From contig CAIOHR010000058.1 in NCBI GenBank assembly GCA_903858115.1, positions 167,303 to 231,302 on the forward strand: DNA of 64,000 nt, read 5' to 3'. The notes under the pieces are model-generated. The model did not search any database. It was given only the letters and a program-made list of their open reading frames with translations, and was not told the DNA's origin. Shown in pieces: positions 28,448 through 37,584 of this stretch. Position numbers and translations under genes: made by a program. The DNA comes from an uncultured Pirellula sp. (GTDB lineage Bacteria > Planctomycetota > Planctomycetia > Pirellulales > Pirellulaceae). The stretch's first letter is position 1. The number at the start of each line of letters is the position of its first letter.

Positions 28448-30853
28448 ATGAACGTATACGCCGACATTCGATGTTTACAGGACACACGTTTTGCATTTCG
28501 AGGGGTAGGAATCCATGCATCAACACTTCTCGCAGCGGCAAAGGAGTACTTGCCAAAAGGTACCAATTTGATCGGGCTCGTATCGCCAGAAATTGGACGG
28601 TTAGACTCGTCGTTCGTATCGACCTTTGACTCGATCGAGACGGTTTTTGCGCCGCGCATACCGTCTGAGCCAGCTGCGTTTCTTCAGATGTCTCCCATGA
28701 CCCACGATCCTACGCGTGCGGCAAGGCTGATTGGTCGGTCAAGCATTTTCAGTGCGTCCGTGATCTACGATTTTATTCCTTACGATATGCCTGAACGCTA
28801 TCTGGTAGATGCGAAGAACGCCCAAGACTACAAACTCCAGTTAGCATGGTTGCCTTCGTACGATTGTTTTTTCCCGATTAGCCAATATTCGGCTCGACGT
28901 CTCAAGAACATATGTTCCATCTCCGCTGATCGCATTACGACTACGGGAGTTGCGTTGCGTCCCGATTTTGAAGCGATGTTGCAGGGCACGAACGCAATGC
29001 TCCGAACGGTTTTGCGTCCCAATTTTCCAAATCGGTACGTGGTCTGTGTTGCAGGGGCAGACCGGCGAAAGAACGTCGAAGTGTTGCTTGATGCTCATGC
29101 AAAACTGCCGCCCGAACACAATAATACGCATATTGTGATCGTTGGCTCCTACGGAGAAAGCCACATCGCCAAGTTGATCGATCACTATGAATCGCAGGGT
29201 GGTTTGTCTCGCAAGCTTCACTTCCTGCACGGAGTCTCGGATGCCGAACTAAAGAGCATTTACGCTGGTGCCGTGGCCGCGGTATGTTGTTCCGAAATCG
29301 AGGGATTCTCAATACCCGTTATCGAAGCGATCGCATGCCACTGTCCAAGTTTGGTCTCGGACAACGAGGCACATCGCGAGTTGGTTGACTTTGAGGATGC
29401 ATTCTTTGACATTCATGATTCGAATCGACTTTCACAGTTGCTCGCGGGAATCTCCAGTCAGCCGTTGATGCGAGAGAAAATAATCGCGGCGCAATCGCCT
29501 ATCGCGCAACAATTCGCGGCAAAACGGGTCTGCGAACGCTTCTGGAAACCCATCTCTCGTGGATTGCGGGAGGTGTCTGGACGCGTTCGAATGGTATCGA
29601 GGCACAATCTCTTGAATCGGCCACGGATCGCAATCCTATCCCCCTATCCACCCGAGGCATCAGGTGTGGCGGATTACACACGGCGAACCGTTCAAGCATT
29701 AGGACAGATTTCCGATGTTGATATCTACTCCAATGCAGAGAACCCCGCACCAACTCCGGAAGTCAAGAATTTCTTCCCAATAAGCGAAATCCCGTACACT
29801 TCTGGACAATATGACAATGTTTTGAGCGTCGTTGGCAACTCTCATTTTCACATTCCGATCATCAACCTGCAACGCGTCCATGGAGGTCCATGTTTGATGC
29901 ATGACAACCGTCTGGCGGAGCTTTACAATTGGTGGAAAGGTGAAGACTATCTCGCCGAGATGGCCAGTAAACACTTAGGTCGCAAAGTCAAAGCAAGCGA
30001 AGTCCGACATTGGATGAGTAATCCCGGCGATTTGCCGAGTATGTTCTTCTGTGAACTCATCGAATCTGCCACGCCCTTGATTGTACACTCGCGAGGCATA
30101 CAATCGCAGTGCTTCAAAGAACATGGAATCAAGCCAGAATACTTGACATTTTGCTGTTATCGGGACTTCGATACCAACGATTTAACACCGAGCGGCAAAC
30201 TGGCTGCTCGTGCTGCCTTGGGGATTGGAGCTGACGATTTCGTCATCATTAGTCTAGGTATTGTTGGTCCGACGAAAGGACCTTTTCAATGTATCGATTC
30301 TATGTCTCGGTTGAAGCAAAGCGGAATGAATCCTCACTTTTTCTTTGTAGGCAGCGCGGGGAGCCTCGAGCCAGCACTGCGTTCGCATGCTGCAGCCTTA
30401 AACGTTGCGGAAAATATACACTTTTGTGGCGAGTGGGTTAGCGAACAGGACTATGCCCGATACCTGATTGCCGCCGATATGGCTGTACAACTTCGCAATC
30501 ATTTCTTCGGCGGATTGTCAGGAGCCATGCTAGATTGCATTAGCTCGGGTCTCTCGACTGTAGCAAACGACGACTTGGCTAACGCACTGGAATCTCCCGA
30601 TAGCGTCGTCCGAATCAGTGACGAGCTTGATTCGTTGGAGTTGCTCGATGCAATCTTAGGCATCTATCAATCCGAAACATATCTTGATCGATTGAAACCC
30701 AGTCGAGCCGAGTACGTCCAGAAGCATAGCTTCGAGAGGTATGCGGTAAAATTGTTGGAAATCTTGGGACTTCCGTACGATTCGGATAGCCAGATGAACT
30801 CGTTTGCAAAAAACCATCGTAACTTGGATGTGTTGGAGTTAGCCAAGTCGTGA
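28448..30853 (+). CDS. Two-domain GT4-type glycosyltransferase
   Basis: 801 aa; first domain YVVCVAGADRRKNVEVLLDAHAKL...CCSEIEGFSIPVIEAIACHCPSLVSDNEAHREL; second domain RIAILSPYPPEASGVADYTRRTVQALGQ...FVIISLGIVGPTKGPFQCIDSM. Confidence 0.88.
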   Translation: MNVYADIRCLQDTRFAFRGVGIHASTLLAAAKEYLPKGTNLIGLVSPEIGRLDSSFVSTFDSIETVFAPRIPSEPAAFLQMSPMTHDPTRAARLIGRSSIFSASVIYDFIPYDMPERYLVDAKNAQDYKLQLAWLPSYDCFFPISQYSARRLKNICSISADRITTTGVALRPDFEAMLQGTNAMLRTVLRPNFPNRYVVCVAGADRRKNVEVLLDAHAKLPPEHNNTHIVIVGSYGESHIAKLIDHYESQGGLSRKLHFLHGVSDAELKSIYAGAVAAVCCSEIEGFSIPVIEAIACHCPSLVSDNEAHRELVDFEDAFFDIHDSNRLSQLLAGISSQPLMREKIIAAQSPIAQQFAAKRVCERFWKPISRGLREVSGRVRMVSRHNLLNRPRIAILSPYPPEASGVADYTRRTVQALGQISDVDIYSNAENPAPTPEVKNFFPISEIPYTSGQYDNVLSVVGNSHFHIPIINLQRVHGGPCLMHDNRLAELYNWWKGEDYLAEMASKHLGRKVKASEVRHWMSNPGDLPSMFFCELIESATPLIVHSRGIQSQCFKEHGIKPEYLTFCCYRDFDTNDLTPSGKLAARAALGIGADDFVIISLGIVGPTKGPFQCIDSMSRLKQSGMNPHFFFVGSAGSLEPALRSHAAALNVAENIHFCGEWVSEQDYARYLIAADMAVQLRNHFFGGLSGAMLDCISSGLSTVANDDLANALESPDSVVRISDELDSLELLDAILGIYQSETYLDRLKPSRAEYVQKHSFERYAVKLLEILGLPYDSDSQMNSFAKNHRNLDVLELAKS

Positions 30854-32229
30854 AGTCAAGCACAATACCGAAACCCGCACGGACTCGTATCCTTCTCGAT
30901 CTTTCACATACGCATTTCTCAAACTACCGCACCGGTATTCAGCGCGTCGTTCGCAGTCTTCATACGGAACTGCCAAATATTGCCGAAGAACTTGGGATTG
31001 ACTTTGCTGCCGTAGTTCTGGTCAACAACGAGTTTGTTTATCTTAATGAGTCAGAGGTGCATACGATCGAACCAGAGCCAACGCTTGACGATGTTTTAAA
31101 GAGCTGTCCGAATTGGTACAAGGTTTCGGCGCGCGCGGTTTGTTCGGTTGTACGGCTGAAAATAGTGAAGCGATGGTTTTTACCGGAACCAGGGCATCAA
31201 GGCATTTTCAAGCATGTAAGGAAACTTCGAAAGGCGATTTTCAAATTCAAGACGCCTGCCAACGATGGGACGGATCAACGTGTTCAATTTGGCCCCAACG
31301 ATATCCTGGTGATGCCAGACGGATATTGGGTGATGATGCATATTTGGGATGCGGTCGCTCGCGCAAAGGCACAAGGTGTCAAAGTTTCGGTTGTCGTCTA
31401 CGACTTGATTTGCATTACTCACCCGCAGTTTTTTGGGCCCGGTGCAAAAGAATGTTTTACCAAGTACCTGCGAGCGTTAAACGAATATGCGGATATGGCA
31501 GTCGCCATTTCACGGACGGTCGAATGTCAATTGCGAACGAAGCTTGCTCACTTGGCAACAGACGATCAAAGGCCTCCGGAATGCAAGAGCTTTCGCTTAG
31601 GGGTCACTATCGAGAATCCCGAAGGTGAAGTTCGCGAATCGATTGCCGCATTGTTTGAACACAAAGAAAAGCCGTACCTCATGGTTTCAACCTTTGAGCC
31701 TCGCAAGAACCACCAATTTCTGCTCGACTCCTTTGATCTCTTTTGGAATCGATCACCCTCCCGAAAACTCTTGCTGGTCGGAGCTATGGGGTGGATGAGC
31801 GAAGAGACGATCCAACGCATTCAAACGCATCCGCGTTTCGGTACACAGTTGCTGATGGTCAACGATGCAAGCGATGCAGAAGTCCAATTCTGCTACGAAA
31901 ATTGCCGGGCCGCAATCTATCCATCGATCGTAGAAGGCTTTGGATTGCCCATTATCGAAGCATTGCGAAATGGAAAAACAATTTTTGCAAGCAATACGTC
32001 CATCCACCGTGAGGTTGGAAGACAATATTGTCAATATTTTGATTTGAGTGAGCAAAATTCACTCGTATCTGCTATGGAATCGTGGGAGCGAGCTGGATGT
32101 CCAAGCCCTTTGCCTCCCATGCACCAGCTATTGGTTTCTTGGAACGACTCATCGCGACAATTGGCTGAGTCTGTTCTCTGCTTATCGGACCAGTTCCGTT
32201 ACCGCAACGCAGCGAATCGCGCTGCATAG
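30850..32229 (+). CDS. Glycosyltransferase family 4 protein
   Basis: 459 aa, GTG start overlapping previous stop; YLMVSTFEPRKNHQFLLDSFDLFW, IYPSIVEGFGLPIIEALRNGKTIFASNTSIHREVG. Confidence 0.9.
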   Translation: MKSSTIPKPARTRILLDLSHTHFSNYRTGIQRVVRSLHTELPNIAEELGIDFAAVVLVNNEFVYLNESEVHTIEPEPTLDDVLKSCPNWYKVSARAVCSVVRLKIVKRWFLPEPGHQGIFKHVRKLRKAIFKFKTPANDGTDQRVQFGPNDILVMPDGYWVMMHIWDAVARAKAQGVKVSVVVYDLICITHPQFFGPGAKECFTKYLRALNEYADMAVAISRTVECQLRTKLAHLATDDQRPPECKSFRLGVTIENPEGEVRESIAALFEHKEKPYLMVSTFEPRKNHQFLLDSFDLFWNRSPSRKLLLVGAMGWMSEETIQRIQTHPRFGTQLLMVNDASDAEVQFCYENCRAAIYPSIVEGFGLPIIEALRNGKTIFASNTSIHREVGRQYCQYFDLSEQNSLVSAMESWERAGCPSPLPPMHQLLVSWNDSSRQLAESVLCLSDQFRYRNAANRAA

Positions 32230-32305
32230 TCTGTCTTGACACGCTGAATCGCGGAATACTAAGTTGAAGTCGACGAAGTTGTTTCCTGTTATTGAGGTTG
32301 GAATC

Positions 32306-33658
32306 ATGACCGCATTGAGTTGGTTGACGAGTGGAAAAAAGAGCGAGGATAATTCTTTAACAGGAAAGTCGAATGCAACGAATCAAGTTCAGGCCTTGCT
32401 GGACGAAATCCTGCCCAAAAGAGCTGCATTGCTGGAATCCAAGTCCCCCATCAATGTCCGCACACTGATGGAACTCTACACGGTGGAGGAGCTTTGCGAA
32501 ACGGCCGAAGACTACTATCGCAACGTCGAGGATACGTCCGGTTTGCTTGCTAAGCCCTACATCTGCATGTCCGAAACGCCCGAACTATTGGGTGTCTTTT
32601 CGCAATTACTGCTTGGCATCAAGCCGGTTGGCGGGATGGACATCTTAGACTTCGGTGCAGGACCTGGTTGGGCTTCGCATGCGCTTACCAGTCTCGGGGC
32701 GAAAATGATCGTTTCCGACGTGTCAATATCCGGATTGAAGATCGCAGCCGATCGATTCAAGCGAAGTCCTATTCCCAGCCCCCATGTTCCACCCAAATTT
32801 CTGCACTTCAATGGCCGAACGTTTGATTTACCCAATGAATCTGTCGACCGCATTATTTGCATCGATGCATTTCATCACATTCCCAACCCAGCCGAAGTGA
32901 TTGGCGAAATGTCCCGCATTCTCAGGCTGGGCGGTGTTGCCGCGTTTGCCGAACCAGGTCCAAAGCACTCTTGGTCTCCTGGTGCACAATACGAAATGCG
33001 CCATCATCAAGTTGTTGAAAACGATGTGGTCATCGAAGACATTTGGGCGATGGCCAAACAAGTTGGATTCAGCGACATTCGGCTCGCGGTCTTCTGCACT
33101 TCACCGTTTCACGTAAGCATGAACGAATTCAATGAGTTCCTGGCTGGAGGCAAAAGCAGTTCTCAATATCTTCATACATCGCAACATTACATGCAAAATT
33201 CTAGACGTCTATTCTTTCTTTCGAAAGGGGCGGAAGGAATTGCGGATAGCCGATCAACGGAAGGACTACAAGCATCGATCAAGATCAAAGAAATCGGAGG
33301 TCCGAAGGTGCGTTTGGGTGATACGCTTTCCATCACAGCAAAGGTCACAAACACGGGGAAAGTCCGCTGGTTACCTCCTTGCCATGGGTTAGGCTCTGTT
33401 TGGCTCGGCGCCCATCTCCACGAAAAAGGCTCAACTTCAACCAAGTCGGGGTTCTTTACGACCCCTTTGCCAACCGATGAAGCAAAAGGACTGATGCCTG
33501 GCAAGTCGATCGAGTTCACATTCGAACTTACGGTACCAGACAAAACAGGAGATTTCGACTACGAATTCGACATGGTCTCGCAACAAGTCGCATGGTTTCA
33601 TAGCGTTGGATCACCAACGACGCGGATGTCACTAAGCGTTTACGGCGCGAATCGTTAA
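32306..33658 (+). CDS. Class I SAM methyltransferase with C-terminal Ig-like domain
   Basis: In-frame ATG at 32306 within ORF 32264..33658; MDILDFGAGPGWASHALTSLGAKMIVSDVS, IICIDAFHHIPNPAEVIGEMSRILRLGGVAAFAEPG; C-terminal IKEIGGPKVRLGDTLSITAKVTNTGKVRWLP beta-rich segment. Confidence 0.85.
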   Translation: MTALSWLTSGKKSEDNSLTGKSNATNQVQALLDEILPKRAALLESKSPINVRTLMELYTVEELCETAEDYYRNVEDTSGLLAKPYICMSETPELLGVFSQLLLGIKPVGGMDILDFGAGPGWASHALTSLGAKMIVSDVSISGLKIAADRFKRSPIPSPHVPPKFLHFNGRTFDLPNESVDRIICIDAFHHIPNPAEVIGEMSRILRLGGVAAFAEPGPKHSWSPGAQYEMRHHQVVENDVVIEDIWAMAKQVGFSDIRLAVFCTSPFHVSMNEFNEFLAGGKSSSQYLHTSQHYMQNSRRLFFLSKGAEGIADSRSTEGLQASIKIKEIGGPKVRLGDTLSITAKVTNTGKVRWLPPCHGLGSVWLGAHLHEKGSTSTKSGFFTTPLPTDEAKGLMPGKSIEFTFELTVPDKTGDFDYEFDMVSQQVAWFHSVGSPTTRMSLSVYGANR

Positions 33659-33874
33659 TGTCAAGCTTTCGTGCGGGACTTTGAGCCCGTCCGTTTCAAA
33701 CAAAGGATGGCTAATCTTTGGAGAACAAGGAATTTTGGCTTCGGATGCGATTCGGTTCGCTCGCAATTTGCGGATTCTGAATCGCAGGTTCCATAAGCTA
33801 GACCACGGCTCTCTGAACAACTGCGGTGGTATGGATGAGTGCTATGTCGCAGCTTGTTTGCGTACCCCGTCACT

Positions 33875-34129
33875 TCAATGCAAACCGGGGATGGTTTTGG
33901 GTTCTAGTCTCGTCATGGTCGCTTCGACTGAGCTCAGCAATGCCTTGGCTTTATTGACGGTCTCTTGATACTCGCTCGCAGGGTCGTTGCGGGCAACCAA
34001 ACCTGCACCTGCTTGGATATAAACTTTGCCGTTTCAGACGACCATGGTCCGCAAGTTAATGCAAGTATCCATGTTGCCTAGATAGTCAAAGTAACCGACC
34101 GCGCCCGCATAGGGCCCACGACGCGGTGA
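33875..34129 (-). pseudogene. trpE: 3' fragment of anthranilate synthase component I with internal stop
   Basis: Minus strand: [73 protein letters not shown]..., matching the TrpE C-terminus, with in-frame TGA and no upstream part. Confidence 0.92.
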
Positions 34130-34156
34130 AGCAAAGCGCCGTGATTCGTTAATACA
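34129..34156 (+). pseudogene. Diverged hisD 3' tail, copy C
   Basis: aagcaaagcgCCgtgattcgttaa versus hisD aagcaaagcgTTgtgattcgttaa; abuts the trpE fragment. Confidence 0.7.
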
Positions 34157-34286
34157 TGTTGGCGACAAATTGTAGAACGATTGACCTTAATCATTCTGAC
34201 GCATTGTGGACAATTGCCTTACTCTTCAACCCAGTTCTTAGTCCGGGCAGATCGCCAAGTTCTTCGAGAGGCGAACATTACCATTT

Positions 34287-35000
34287 CTAGCACTTCGAGG
34301 ATTTGCGTTTCACGCCGACTTCCGACATGGATTCCACTTTTGCAATGTAGTCCGTTGCGACCGGGACTTTACAAGCTATATCTCCCATCTCCACCTTTAC
34401 GGTACCGATTTTCTTGGCGATCTCCTTCGCTTTCTTGAGGAGCGGCTGAACGTAGCTGCCGATGCTAATCACAAATCCGTTCATCGTGTAGGCGACTCGC
34501 CCGTCTGCTTGATGTACTTTCTCCGAAACGAGCGTTAACAATGATTCGATTTCGCTCAAATCCAAATCGTCGTCTGGGCGTATCGCCACGATTGAAGAAT
34601 ACGTCGCCCAACCAGTGGATGCTATTTTAGGAACTTTGGATTTGATCCACTTCATCGCAAGCTCACGTCCATATGAACTCTCGGATGCAACCCACGGGAC
34701 GGTGTACTCGCTGATCATCTGCCACGATGCATTCTTCGCCCAAGTCTCGAGATGTTTCTTGGACATCTTTGAGCCATCGGCCACGAGGCCTGCGAGGTAC
34801 ATGGCGTCTGCGTTGCCTGTCTCGTAAAGCTCCATGGCAAGTGACTGATTGCCTTTGATTTTCTTCACGATGGTTTTCATGTCACCGACTTTGACACCAT
34901 ACATTTGTTCAATGGGGGCACCGTGTCGGGCGAATGTTTTTCGCGTTTGCTCTGAACCCAGTCTCTTGAGTTCAAACATTACTTCGTCGACTGTGTTCAT
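34287..35000 (-). CDS. AlkD-like DNA alkylation repair protein
   Basis: 237 aa; MNTVDEVMFELKRLGSEQTRKTFARHGAPIEQMYGVKVGDMKTIVKKIKGNQSLAMELYETGNADAMYLAGLV, typical of the DNA alkylation repair family. Confidence 0.85.
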   Translation of the reverse strand: MNTVDEVMFELKRLGSEQTRKTFARHGAPIEQMYGVKVGDMKTIVKKIKGNQSLAMELYETGNADAMYLAGLVADGSKMSKKHLETWAKNASWQMISEYTVPWVASESSYGRELAMKWIKSKVPKIASTGWATYSSIVAIRPDDDLDLSEIESLLTLVSEKVHQADGRVAYTMNGFVISIGSYVQPLLKKAKEIAKKIGTVKVEMGDIACKVPVATDYIAKVESMSEVGVKRKSSKC

Positions 35001-35080
35001 GTTGCCATCACTTAGAACGAGAGCCTTGCATTGTTGTATCCGCCTGAGACGCCTTCACTTAGTCGTGGCATTAGCGGTTT

Positions 35081-35157
35081 AACCACGAATAACACGAATG
35101 CCACGAATACGAAAACAATGGATTGAACATTCGCGTGATTTGTTCGATTCGTGGTCT
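35081..35157. repeat. CCACGAAT/ATTCGTGG inverted repeat element
   Basis: aaccacgaataacacgaatgccacgaatacg ... gttcgattcgtggtc. Confidence 0.7.
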
Positions 35158-35186
35158 AAAAACAGGATTGTGGCAGTTTCGTTCGT

Positions 35187-35243
35187 GCGTTGTGATTCGT
35201 TAACGCATCGCTTTCAACATCGTCGTGGTTCGCTCCGCGAACC
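35187..35243 (+). repeat. 57-bp direct repeat, copy B (hisD 3' end without hisD)
   Basis: Identical to 25755-25811, including the last hisD codons and stop. Confidence 0.97.
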
Positions 35244-35250
35244 TTTATGG

Positions 35251-35367
35251 GACAGAGGCGACAAAAGTAGCAGGCACGCTCCGTCGTGCCGTCCGCTCTT
35301 GGACATTTGCCGGTATGTGGACAGCACATGGCATGTGCCTACTACTTTGACTTTTGTCGGCTGTATC
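35251..35367. repeat. REPIN/MITE-like palindromic element, copy 2
   Basis: Inverted ends gtagcaggcacgctccgtcgtgccgtccgc / gtagtaggcacatgccatgtgctgtccac; flanked by ctttatgg at 35243-35250 and 35368-35375. Confidence 0.78.
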
Positions 35368-35451
35368 TTTATGGTGTGCGAAGCGAACTGGCGACAGACG
35401 ACCCGCCGATCTCGACGAGGCAGATTATTTGGAAAGAATTTGTCGAGCTAA

Positions 35452-35871
35452 CTACTTGGATTTCAACTCATACTTAATGTCCTTTGCGCCGCTTTCACCA
35501 ATCGTTTGGGAGAGTCCTGAAGTATTGAATTTCGAGTACTTCGCCGGCAAACCAGACTTCATGTTGACCTCAGGACCTGCCGAGGATTCCATAATGCTCT
35601 TTGTAATCTCGACTTTGTAAGCACCAGGTACAGCACCGGTTTTCTCATCAAAGGCCTTCATTTGGAATTTGCCTTCTTTGTTAGTAACTCCGTGCGCATT
35701 GTACGTTCCCTGTTCGGCAATAAAGATTACCGTGGCATCGGATACCGGCGTACCATCAAGCAACACGACTCCTTCAGCCGGAACCGTTTTCGGGAGATTG
35801 TCACCCTGGCACCCTGCCAAACAGAAACAGGTACATAATGCAAAAGATAGTTGGGCAATATGTGAATTCAA
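35452..35871 (-). CDS. Planctomycete-type small lipoprotein
   Basis: 139 aa; CTCFCLAGCQGDNLPKTVPAEGVVLLDGTPVSDATVIFIAEQGTYNAHGVTNKEGKFQM. Confidence 0.78.
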   Translation of the reverse strand: MNSHIAQLSFALCTCFCLAGCQGDNLPKTVPAEGVVLLDGTPVSDATVIFIAEQGTYNAHGVTNKEGKFQMKAFDEKTGAVPGAYKVEITKSIMESSAGPEVNMKSGLPAKYSKFNTSGLSQTIGESGAKDIKYELKSK

Positions 35872-35913
35872 ATTATCACTCCATACAAAAAAATTTTGTC
35901 ATAAAAGAAACAA

Positions 35914-35938
35914 GGGCTGAAGCGAAACGCTTCAGCCC
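35914..35938 (-). terminator. Intrinsic terminator downstream of the DUF1559 gene
   Basis: Minus strand GGGCTGAAGCG-TTT-CGCTTCAGCCC followed by TTGTTTCTTTT; perfect 11-bp stem. Confidence 0.85.
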
Positions 35939-35960
35939 AATAAAACTAGGGAAGATTCAA

Positions 35961-37076
35961 TTATTCCGGAACAGAGACGGTTTCACCACCAGCCTTGCTA
36001 CCGAGTGCTCCCCAGACACCGAATGGGCTTGGAACGCCGCTGGTTGCAGCAGGTGCTGGAACAGCGAGATTACCGGTATCGATATTGCTCGAAACAAATC
36101 GGACAGAACCGTCAGCCATACCAACCTGAACACCTCCGGTGTGAAAACTTCCAGCACTGAAAATGCCACCTTCCCAGTGCGGTTCGCCCGTTCCCACGAA
36201 GAGGAAGCAAGAAGCTTGATTCGGAGGCAGGATAGTTGTCACGCCGGCGAAGAATACTTTTCCTTCCCAGGCTCGGAATCCACGTGCGGTGTCACCTGTG
36301 TAGATAAGAGAAGGCGTCAACCAGTTTCTACCATTCCATTGCGCACGACAGCTCAAGGGCGCATATGTCGCAGGATCTGCCGCGATACCTAAAACCATTC
36401 CGGCCCCTTGGTTACTCGATGGTCGAATGAATTCGGAAAGAGCAATGGTGTTGCTGGTACCATCCGAGGCATCGGAAATTCTTGCATAGGATCGCCCGAA
36501 AAGACCACGATTGACAATAGGCAATTTTTGACCGGACAGCGCTACAGACCCTCGTTCTTTCGTTGCTCCCTGAATCACCATCGATGCGGCGTAGTTGTCA
36601 CCCGCACAATAGCCATAGTTGTTCAATCCTCGCGTTCTGTTGCCGTCTGTCGGTTCTAAACCTCCAGGATTGCTAGGGCATTCCAAAAATGGAGCACGCT
36701 GGCGGAAGGGAGCAGCACCGTTCCATGGCTCACGACCATCGTTGGTAATTGATTGAAAAAGTGCATTCTGCTCGATGAACGGCAAAATCGCGTAGTGCCC
36801 GGACATTGCAAACCTCTGCGCACTACCCTGGATGGAGCCGGGGTGAACACCTCCGGTCCCGCATTGCATGGCAGGGAACCGCTTGTAGGCTGACTCATAG
36901 TTATGACAAGAAAGTGTAATTTGCTTGACATTGTTGCTGCACTGCATGCGGCGTGCTGCTTCTCTTGCAGCTTGAACAGCAGGCAAAAGCAAACCCACCA
37001 AAATACCGATGATCGCAATGACCACCAAAAGCTCTACCAGTGTAAACCCTGGCCTTCGTCCAAAACTTTTTCTCAT
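35961..37076 (-). CDS. DUF1559 protein with prepilin-type N-terminal cleavage/methylation motif
   Basis: 371 aa; [63 protein letters not shown]-terminal [22 protein letters not shown]. Confidence 0.96.
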   Translation of the reverse strand: MRKSFGRRPGFTLVELLVVIAIIGILVGLLLPAVQAAREAARRMQCSNNVKQITLSCHNYESAYKRFPAMQCGTGGVHPGSIQGSAQRFAMSGHYAILPFIEQNALFQSITNDGREPWNGAAPFRQRAPFLECPSNPGGLEPTDGNRTRGLNNYGYCAGDNYAASMVIQGATKERGSVALSGQKLPIVNRGLFGRSYARISDASDGTSNTIALSEFIRPSSNQGAGMVLGIAADPATYAPLSCRAQWNGRNWLTPSLIYTGDTARGFRAWEGKVFFAGVTTILPPNQASCFLFVGTGEPHWEGGIFSAGSFHTGGVQVGMADGSVRFVSSNIDTGNLAVPAPAATSGVPSPFGVWGALGSKAGGETVSVPE

Positions 37077-37584
37077 TCGTCAATCTCCAAAAAATAAAGA
37101 CAAAACAAGCCGTCAATGGTCTTAAGGTGAATCGCGACACCTAAAGAGAAACGCAGTTGTATTTTAAGCTGTCTTTAAAAGAAGTCTAGTACACCATGTG
37201 GGCCTTTTGTGGTGCTTTCTGCCCCTTTTTTTGGGGGGGTGGCTAATTTGTAACTAGTGAAAATTGCAACATTAGGAGAATTTGGGAATCGGTGCGCCCT
37301 AGAAAGGGGCTTCACTCGCCATTACGCTCTCTGGCCTGATCGAGATGCAGTGATGCAAAGATTGGGATAGGTTGGCCACTCTCAGCCGACTTGAGCACCG
37401 TTAGACGGGCAGGAGTGCTCATCCTACATTCGCCGAACAATCGATATCGACTAAAGAAACAAGCCCTTTCGATTCGGGTTGGGACAGTTCCTTTGCCTAT
37501 TGGCAAATCCGAAAAGCCAATAGAGGTTCTGGTCGAGGTATGTCGTCCGTTGAGGTAAGTCTAAGAAGTGAAGCTGGGGGGCTC

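Noticed and set aside
33681-33968. 95-aa plus-strand ORF downstream of the methyltransferase
   Set aside because: Its second half is antisense to the trpE remnant; no recognisable family.
37215-37250. ctttctgccccttttttttgggggggtggc as a terminator
   Set aside because: C-run/T-run/G-run could form a short stem but lies upstream of the DUF1559 gene in no clear terminator position; likely low complexity.
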